From the NCBI RefSeq assembly GCF_014635845.1, contig NZ_BMDP01000002.1, positions 310,001-374,000 on the forward strand: a DNA stretch of 64,000 bases, given 5' to 3'. The notes under the pieces were generated by a model. It saw only the letters and a program-made list of their open reading frames with translations, was not told the origin of the DNA and searched no databases. The stretch is from Oxalicibacterium solurbis (GTDB taxonomy: Bacteria; Pseudomonadota; Gammaproteobacteria; Burkholderiales; Burkholderiaceae_D). Shown one piece after another: positions 59,509 through 64,000 of the stretch; the stretch's first letter is position 1, and each line of letters opens with the position of its first letter. A program made the position numbers and the translations under genes.

Positions 59509-60717
59509 GTGAGCAGTTTTCCTATGCGTCTGATACGCATTGCCTTGGCACTCTGCTTGATGGCATCCGCATCGGCATGGTCGCAAACCTATGTCAACCT
59601 TTCCATTACATCGGCACCGCCGCCGTTGCCGGTTTATGTGCAGCCGCCGATTCCGGACAACGGTTATATCTGGCAGCCGGGTTACTGGGCCTACGAGGAT
59701 GGCGATTATTACTGGGTGCCGGGTACATGGGTGTTGCCGCCTTCGGTTGGACTGTTCTGGACGCCCGGCTACTGGTCATGGCGTAACGGCCTCTACGTTT
59801 TCTATCCCGGCTACTGGGGACCGCAGGTCGGTTTCTATGGCGGCATCAATTACGGCTACGGTTATACCGGTTCCGGCTATCACGGCGGTTACTGGCGGCA
59901 TAATGTCTTCTATTACAACCGTTCCATCAACAACTTCGGCAATCGCCGTATCACGCACGTCTACAACAAGACAGTGATCAACAAGGTTACCGTCAACCGC
60001 ATCAGTTACAACGGCGGACGCGGTGGCATTGCCAGGAGGCCGAGTGAACGCGAGCGCAATTATGCGCGCCAGAAACACGTCGCACCGACGCAGGCGCAAT
60101 TGCAGCATGCGCGCGAAGCATATGGTAATCACGAGCAGCGCGCCTCTTTCAATCGCGGCAAACCGCCGATTGCCGCGACGGACAGGCCGGGACAGCTTCG
60201 TGGCAATGGTGCTGTTTCGTCGCGCGATGCTGGTAGACAGGATCGTTCGCGTGACGAGATGCGCAGCAATGATGGACGTCGTCCGGAGAGCCGGGCAAGC
60301 GATTCGCATCGTTTGTCCAGCACAGGTTCGCAAACAGGCTTTGCACGCGACAATACGCAACGACAGATCGATCGCACGCAGCAACAGCAAAGAGAGCAAC
60401 TGCAGCGTCAGCAACGCGAGCAGCAATGGCAACAACAGCAGCAGCGCGATCAGCAGGTACGTAGTGCGCAACAGCGGCAGGGGCAGGAGCAACGCGAACG
60501 GCAGATGCGTCAGAACCAGCAACTGCAGCATCAGCGTGAGCAGAATGTGCAGCGTGAACGGCAGCAGGAACAGATGCGTCGCTCGCAACAACAGGTGCAA
60601 CAGCGCGAACAGCAGCAAGTCCGTCAGATGCAGCAGCAACGTATGGAACAGTCGAGGCAGCAGGGCCAGCATCGTGGTCAGCAAGGCGGAGGACGAGACG
60701 ATCGCCGACGGGAATGA
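59509..60717 (+). CDS. secreted YXWGXW-type protein with long Gln/Arg-rich tail
   Basis: This 402-residue protein has a signal peptide (IRIALALCLMASASAWSQ). An aromatic repeat region (about 50-145) contains PGYWAYEDGDYYWVPGTW and WTPGYWSWRNGLYVFYPGYWG, as in YXWGXW-repeat proteins. A Gly/Arg middle follows, then about 150 residues made almost only of Gln, Arg and Glu (QQQREQLQRQQREQQWQQQQ). The tail is probably a long charged helix. Function unknown; an outer-membrane or surface role is possible. The start follows AAAGGAG. It is divergent from cydAB. Confidence 0.8.
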   Translation: MSSFPMRLIRIALALCLMASASAWSQTYVNLSITSAPPPLPVYVQPPIPDNGYIWQPGYWAYEDGDYYWVPGTWVLPPSVGLFWTPGYWSWRNGLYVFYPGYWGPQVGFYGGINYGYGYTGSGYHGGYWRHNVFYYNRSINNFGNRRITHVYNKTVINKVTVNRISYNGGRGGIARRPSERERNYARQKHVAPTQAQLQHAREAYGNHEQRASFNRGKPPIAATDRPGQLRGNGAVSSRDAGRQDRSRDEMRSNDGRRPESRASDSHRLSSTGSQTGFARDNTQRQIDRTQQQQREQLQRQQREQQWQQQQQRDQQVRSAQQRQGQEQRERQMRQNQQLQHQREQNVQRERQQEQMRRSQQQVQQREQQQVRQMQQQRMEQSRQQGQHRGQQGGGRDDRRRE

Positions 60718-60743
60718 CATTGACTTTGCCGCTTGCCAAAAAC

Positions 60744-60769
60744 AAACTCCCGCGATTGCGGGAGTTTTT
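60744..60769 (+). terminator. terminator of the YXWGXW gene
   Basis: AAACTCCCGC (60744-60753) and GCGGGAGTTT (60758-60767) with a GATT loop and trailing T residues. Confidence 0.9.
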
Positions 60770-60833
60770 GCATGGAACGTCGGCTGTTGAATTGGCGCGG
60801 AACGTTTGCCGGGTTAGGGCGGCATCGGCCATG

Positions 60834-61259
60834 TCATGGATTGCGTGTCGGCTGCACTAGCGAAAAAACATTTTGCGAGGCGGCATTTTCTTCCTGCAAG
60901 CGTTCAATTTCCGCCATCAGTTTCAGCAGTTTTTCGATCCATGGATAACGTGCATAGCGTTTGGCGCGATTGCTTTCTTCCAAACGTTTGACGACATCCG
61001 GCGACAGGATGCGCGGCTTCTTGCTGCAGACTCCCCCCTGTTTCTGCGCACGTTTCCCCAAATAGTCGAAGGCGCATTGCCGCTTGTATTCGGCCAGAAT
61101 TTCGAGATCGGCAAGCTCATGGGTTTCTGAATACATGTCGACAGTGCGGGTGAGGTAGGCTTGCCAATCGCCTTCGCGGATGACTGGCGAGCTAAGGAAA
61201 GTAGTTAGGCCATTACCCGAATCGATGGCCGGAAGAGCGGAATCCATGACGGTGGACAT
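60834..61259 (-). CDS. hypothetical protein sharing an R-x-PW-x-E segment with the 43126 gene
   Basis: This 141-residue hydrophilic protein has no signal peptide. The middle is basic (YKRQCAFDYLGKRAQKQGG, KKPRILSPDVVKRLEESNRAK) and is followed by RYARYPWIEKLLKLMAEIERLQEENAAS, a likely amphipathic helix or coiled coil. The segment VVKRLEESNRAKRYARYPWI aligns without gaps with the protein at 43126. I do not recognise a family. An AGGAGGTCATT ribosome site precedes ATG 61259. Confidence 0.65.
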   Translation of the reverse strand: MSTVMDSALPAIDSGNGLTTFLSSPVIREGDWQAYLTRTVDMYSETHELADLEILAEYKRQCAFDYLGKRAQKQGGVCSKKPRILSPDVVKRLEESNRAKRYARYPWIEKLLKLMAEIERLQEENAASQNVFSLVQPTRNP

Positions 61260-61573
61260 AATGACCTCCTGTCTTTTTAGGAAACATTGCGCGGTTGCAT
61301 GAAAGAAGACTTCTCATTCAGCATCCACTCTACAGATGATGAGATACCGAAAAACAATTGGATAAAAATACTTGGAAGTGGCGTATCACAATGTGCGTGA
61401 AGACACATAAAGCGGCTTTTTCCCATAAATATGGGAGATGCGATGGAGTGACTAATGATATTTCTTGGAAGAAGTAACAATCGTGACAGAATTTAATGAT
61501 TCAAAGCATCTTTTTTTGATATGGATCGGGTTATTTACGACTAAACTACGGGCCTTATTTGAGGAGATGAAAA
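61260..61573. other. A/T-rich intergenic region with a small palindrome
   Basis: 314 bases, lower in GC than average. It contains the perfect palindrome TCCCAT-AAAT-ATGGGA at 61421-61436. The downstream gene's ribosome site (GAGGAG) ends it. No gene seen. Confidence 0.45.
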
Positions 61574-62302
61574 ATGAAAAAGATCGTTTCAATTTTTTTT
61601 GCTCTGCTGTTTGCCAATGCCGCGATGGCGGCTTCCCTGGAAGATGATGTCAAGCAGTACGTCGCAATATTCTCCACAGAAAGTGCAGTACAACCTGAGG
61701 TCCTGGAATCCTTCGCATGGATGGGAATTTCTGATCCACGCGTTTTTGATTTGATCGAGCAACGCGTATTGCGTGGTGCGGACCAGGCACCCAAAAACAA
61801 GACGAAGAAAAACGAGATTGCGCTAAGCATGCGTGCACTGGGATTTTCGGGGCAATCGAAATATGCGAATACGTTGAACAAGTACGTGTCCGATCGTACT
61901 TATGCACGCTATGCTAAGACTGCGCTGAAGGAGATGCCTGATTATCAAAAGTGGAATGCCGTCATTTCCAATCGGGCGACGTTCGATCCTCGTTATAGCG
62001 ACGATGCCAATCGCATTCTCAATATGCTGCACTCCGACGATTTCATGTTGAAGCGGATCGGTGCAAAACGGGTTTATTTCAGCAACAAGGATGACGTGTT
62101 GCTCGAGACGCTGGTGAGCGAGATTCGCGCCACTTACGGAAAAACGAATATCGACTCGGAAACCAGCGATGCCATTGCGTGGATGGTGAAGGCGCTGGCC
62201 AGCACCGGACAGGAACGTTATCAACCGTTTTTCCAGGAAGTGCTCGAAAAGAGCAGCGACCAGAAGGTAAAACGCTATGCGGAACGTGCATTTGATCGTT
62301 GA
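61574..62302 (+). CDS. secreted helical repeat protein (HEAT-like), function unknown
   Basis: This 242-residue protein has a signal peptide (KKIVSIFFALLFANAAMAAS). The mature protein is all helical with spaced units of about 35-40 residues (VLESFAWMGISDPRVFDLI, EIALSMRALGFSGQSKYAN, RILNMLHSDDFMLKRIGA, AIAWMVKALASTGQERYQP) reminiscent of HEAT repeats. No enzymatic motif. It lies 31 bases upstream of a methyltransferase gene on the same strand. Base composition is more A/T-rich than most of the window, suggesting different ancestry. Confidence 0.7.
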   Translation: MKKIVSIFFALLFANAAMAASLEDDVKQYVAIFSTESAVQPEVLESFAWMGISDPRVFDLIEQRVLRGADQAPKNKTKKNEIALSMRALGFSGQSKYANTLNKYVSDRTYARYAKTALKEMPDYQKWNAVISNRATFDPRYSDDANRILNMLHSDDFMLKRIGAKRVYFSNKDDVLLETLVSEIRATYGKTNIDSETSDAIAWMVKALASTGQERYQPFFQEVLEKSSDQKVKRYAERAFDR

Positions 62303-62333
62303 TAAGTTGTTTTGGCATGACTGAAGAGTTGCA

Positions 62334-63053
62334 ATGAAATCCCCTATCGCATTTGGTATTCAGGAGCCCTATGTTCCTGAGACGATGTTCGGCAAATGGT
62401 TTTTGAAGACGAACACATGGTCTGTACATGTTCTTGATCGTGCATTGAATGATCTGGAACGCTTGATTCCGGAACGGCAAGGCAGTTATGCCGTTGTGGC
62501 GGATGTGGGATGCGGTTGGGGATATTCGCTTTCCAAACTGAACGAACGGTTCAAGCCGGAAAAGCTGATCGGCATGGATATCGATCAGGAGGTGCTGGAA
62601 TCTACAGCCAGACAGAATGCCGGTTTAGCTGACAAGATGGAACTCATCTGCTGTTCCAGTTCTGCTCTCAATCTTGAGGACAACAGTGTCGATCTGTTGT
62701 TTTGTCATCAGACTTTTCATCATTTGATTCATCAGGACCGGGCAATAGGCGAATTCTTTCGCGTTTTGAAACCGGGAGGCATATTGTTGTTCGCGGAATC
62801 CACGCGTCGTTATATTCATTCATGGATAATTAGGCTGTTGTTCCGCCATCCCATGGATGTGCAGAAGACGGCACCCGAATATCTGAGTTTAATCCGCGAG
62901 GCAGGCTTTGCTGTGGGACAGGAGTCCATTTCCTACCCATATCTGTGGTGGAGCAGAGAGGATCTGGGCATCATGGAAAGGTGGTTTGGCGTCCGCCCGC
63001 CGGTAGAGCGTGAAGAAACCCTGATTAATCTGGTGGCGGTAAAGCCAATTTAA
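62334..63053 (+). CDS. class I SAM-dependent methyltransferase
   Basis: This 239-residue protein has a Methyltransf_11-type core: VVADVGCGWGYSLSKLNERF (SAM motif I, about residues 53-72), LIGMDIDQEVLEST (motif II acid), and NSVDLLFCHQTFHHLIHQDRAIGEFFRVLKPGGILLF (motifs IV-V). The target is unknown; the fold is common in lipid, quinone and natural-product methylation. The coding DNA is visibly A/T-richer than the window average. It precedes the aryl-polyene-like genes by 134 bases, so it may or may not belong to that cluster. Confidence 0.88.
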   Translation: MKSPIAFGIQEPYVPETMFGKWFLKTNTWSVHVLDRALNDLERLIPERQGSYAVVADVGCGWGYSLSKLNERFKPEKLIGMDIDQEVLESTARQNAGLADKMELICCSSSALNLEDNSVDLLFCHQTFHHLIHQDRAIGEFFRVLKPGGILLFAESTRRYIHSWIIRLLFRHPMDVQKTAPEYLSLIREAGFAVGQESISYPYLWWSREDLGIMERWFGVRPPVEREETLINLVAVKPI

Positions 63054-63055
63054 TG

Positions 63056-63077
63056 CCGGGGACTAAGGTCTCCCCGG
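63056..63077. terminator. hairpin after the methyltransferase
   Basis: CCGGGGAC (63056-63063) and GTC-CCCCGG (63068-63077, one bulged T) around a TAAG loop. There is no T-run, so attenuation or a leader hairpin is as likely as termination. Confidence 0.4.
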
Positions 63078-63187
63078 TACGCGTGGAGTGGTAAGTCGGC
63101 TATGCCAAGCATTGCTTATAATGGCGCCGCTTTTGGATGGGTTGGCTGCATGGAGAGATTTCCAGGCGGCAATCGGGGTGGATAAGT

Positions 63188-63940
63188 ATGTCGTCGTGCA
63201 AGGTCAGTTTTTCTATCATGCGCCATGCGGCTTGGGCGCCAGGAGTGACGACACCGGAGGCATGGTCGTCCTGGGCAGACCATCCCCATGCAATGACGCA
63301 AGGGGATGAGCCTGCCTTGCGTCAGATGCCGGCAATGCTGCGCCGTCGTGCGGGCATGCCTGGCAAGATGGCACTGGAAGTCGCATACCAATGCCTGGAT
63401 GCGCAGGATGCCGATACTCCGGTCGTTTTCTGTTCTCGCCATGGGGAGGTTGCCCGTGCGGTGAAATTGTTGGCGGATCTTGTCAGGCATGATCCGCTTT
63501 CGCCGACAGAATTCGGATTGGCGGTCCATAACGCAAGCGCGGGCCTGTTTTCCATTGCGCGCACCGATCGGGAAAACCATATTGCGCTTGCGGCCGGCGC
63601 CAGCACGGTCGAGCATGGCGTGATCGAGGCATGCGGCTTGCTCGCGGATGGCGCGTCCAAGGTATTGCTGGTGGTCTATGACAGTGCGCTTCCGGCAGAA
63701 TTTTCCCGGTTCGAGGATTGCAGAGAACAGCCGCATGCGTGGGCATGGTTGATGGGGCCGGCATCCGATTCGCCCATCCATTTGCAGTGGCATGGAACAA
63801 ATGCACGCGCGACGGAAAATGCAACGGCGCCGGATTGCATGCCGCCCAGTCTGAAAGTATGGCGGTTTTATATGCGGGGAGATGCGTCGATGGAGCGGGT
63901 GACGCAGCAGCATCATTGGCATTGGACACGTGATGCTTGA
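63188..63940 (+). CDS. beta-ketoacyl-synthase-like chain-length-factor protein (Ketoacyl-synt_2)
   Basis: This 250-residue protein has the thiolase-like half fold of the Ketoacyl-synt_2 family: DTPVVFCSRHGEVARAVKLL, LSPTEFGLAVHNASAGLFSI where a ketosynthase would have its Cys (no Cys here), and SKVLLVVYDSALPAEF. Such chain-length-factor-like proteins occur at the start of aryl polyene and related fatty-acid-derived pigment clusters. The start at 63188 follows GGGGTGGATAAGT. Its stop overlaps the next start (ATGCTTGA). Confidence 0.82.
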   Translation: MSSCKVSFSIMRHAAWAPGVTTPEAWSSWADHPHAMTQGDEPALRQMPAMLRRRAGMPGKMALEVAYQCLDAQDADTPVVFCSRHGEVARAVKLLADLVRHDPLSPTEFGLAVHNASAGLFSIARTDRENHIALAAGASTVEHGVIEACGLLADGASKVLLVVYDSALPAEFSRFEDCREQPHAWAWLMGPASDSPIHLQWHGTNARATENATAPDCMPPSLKVWRFYMRGDASMERVTQQHHWHWTRDA

Positions 63941-64000
63941 GCGGGCCTGGCTTTATTGGCGTGTTGTGGCTACCGGATTCAGTTTTCTTGTTTTCGGCAT
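63933..64000 (+). CDS. start of a probable lysophospholipid-type acyltransferase, cut by window end
   Basis: ATG at 63933 lies 8 bases inside the end of the ketosynthase-like gene. The visible product, MLERAWLYWRVVATGFSFLV then FG, resembles the N-terminal membrane segment of 1-acylglycerol-3-phosphate acyltransferase-like proteins that follow the Ketoacyl-synt_2 gene in aryl polyene clusters. With only 22 residues visible the family is an inference from position. Confidence 0.5.
   Translation, partial: MLERAWLYWRVVATGFSFLVFG

Noticed and set aside
1-64000. CRISPR arrays, insertion sequences, prophage or integrase genes
   Set aside because: No regularly spaced repeats of 24-40 bases, no transposase or integrase product and no terminal inverted repeats were found. 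Flanking tRNAs show no attachment-site duplication other than the tRNA-Ser remnant, which carries no integrase.

Overview
The window looks like chromosomal DNA of a betaproteobacterium, most likely Burkholderiales and probably Oxalobacteraceae (Herminiimonas/Collimonas/Herbaspirillum-like). This is inferred from gene families and neighbourhoods: RegA-type regulator, YscW/MliC lipoprotein, Cds6-tailed L,D-transpeptidase, a cyanide-insensitive-type bd oxidase with DUF2474, and an 87-residue second-type IF-1. No species call is justified without a search. The DNA is moderately GC-rich and densely coding. I see no insertion sequence, prophage or CRISPR array. The lowest-GC stretch, by eye, is 61.2-63.0 kb.

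Layout. 0-4.3 kb: 3' end of a RegA-like regulator, a translationally coupled GST/PNPOx-like pair divergent from a LysR regulator, and an OpgC-like membrane acyltransferase. 4.4-8.3 kb: a sulfur-scavenging pair (ssuA-like, sfnB-like) and fumC. 8.5-10.8 kb: secreted Lys/Ala-rich protein, CsbD, YihY-family protein and a 24-residue membrane peptide. 11-15.5 kb: a signalling block with a PAS histidine kinase facing a stand-alone receiver, a LuxR-type regulator and a sigma-54 activator without receiver. 15.6-20 kb: YbdK-type ligase with a CPA2 antiporter, then NDH-2. 20.1-25.9 kb: tamB/tamA. 26-32.4 kb: METTL25-like methyltransferase, cytochrome c, GIY-YIG protein, YscW-MliC lipoprotein, LpxR-like deacylase, beta-carbonic anhydrase, zinc-ribbon protein and BI-1 protein. 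32.5-36.9 kb: NhaR-like regulator, LysR regulator divergent from an SDR plus a membrane protein, and a FAD monooxygenase. 37-41 kb: a TPR/NTF2-like protein coupled to an L,D-transpeptidase, then three low-complexity envelope proteins. 41-48.3 kb: UspA, MFS transporter, small proteins, tenA, MazG-like pyrophosphatase, an OB-fold stress protein, a PAS-PAS hybrid kinase and tRNA-His. 48.4-55.6 kb: murI, class I fumarase, acs, a tRNA-Ser-like remnant with its own promoter and terminator, gdhA, tRNA-Ser(GGA) and infA. 55.9-60.8 kb: DUF1488 protein, cydAB-DUF2474 and a YXWGXW/Gln-rich protein. 60.8-64 kb: hypothetical genes, a methyltransferase, then the start of what looks like an aryl-polyene-type cluster (ketosynthase-like gene overlapping an acyltransferase start) cut by the window edge.

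Working together. Central carbon metabolism (two unrelated fumarases, acs, gdhA), respiration (NDH-2, bd oxidase) and envelope biology (TamAB, OpgC, LpxR, L,D-transpeptidase, lipoproteins) dominate. The observations most worth following are the degenerate tRNA-Ser copy at about 53.4 kb that retains promoter, variable arm and a downstream terminator; the C-terminal domain apparently shared by the TPR protein and the L,D-transpeptidase; the helically phased GTAAG repeats before acs; and perfect inverted repeats in two LysR divergent promoters.
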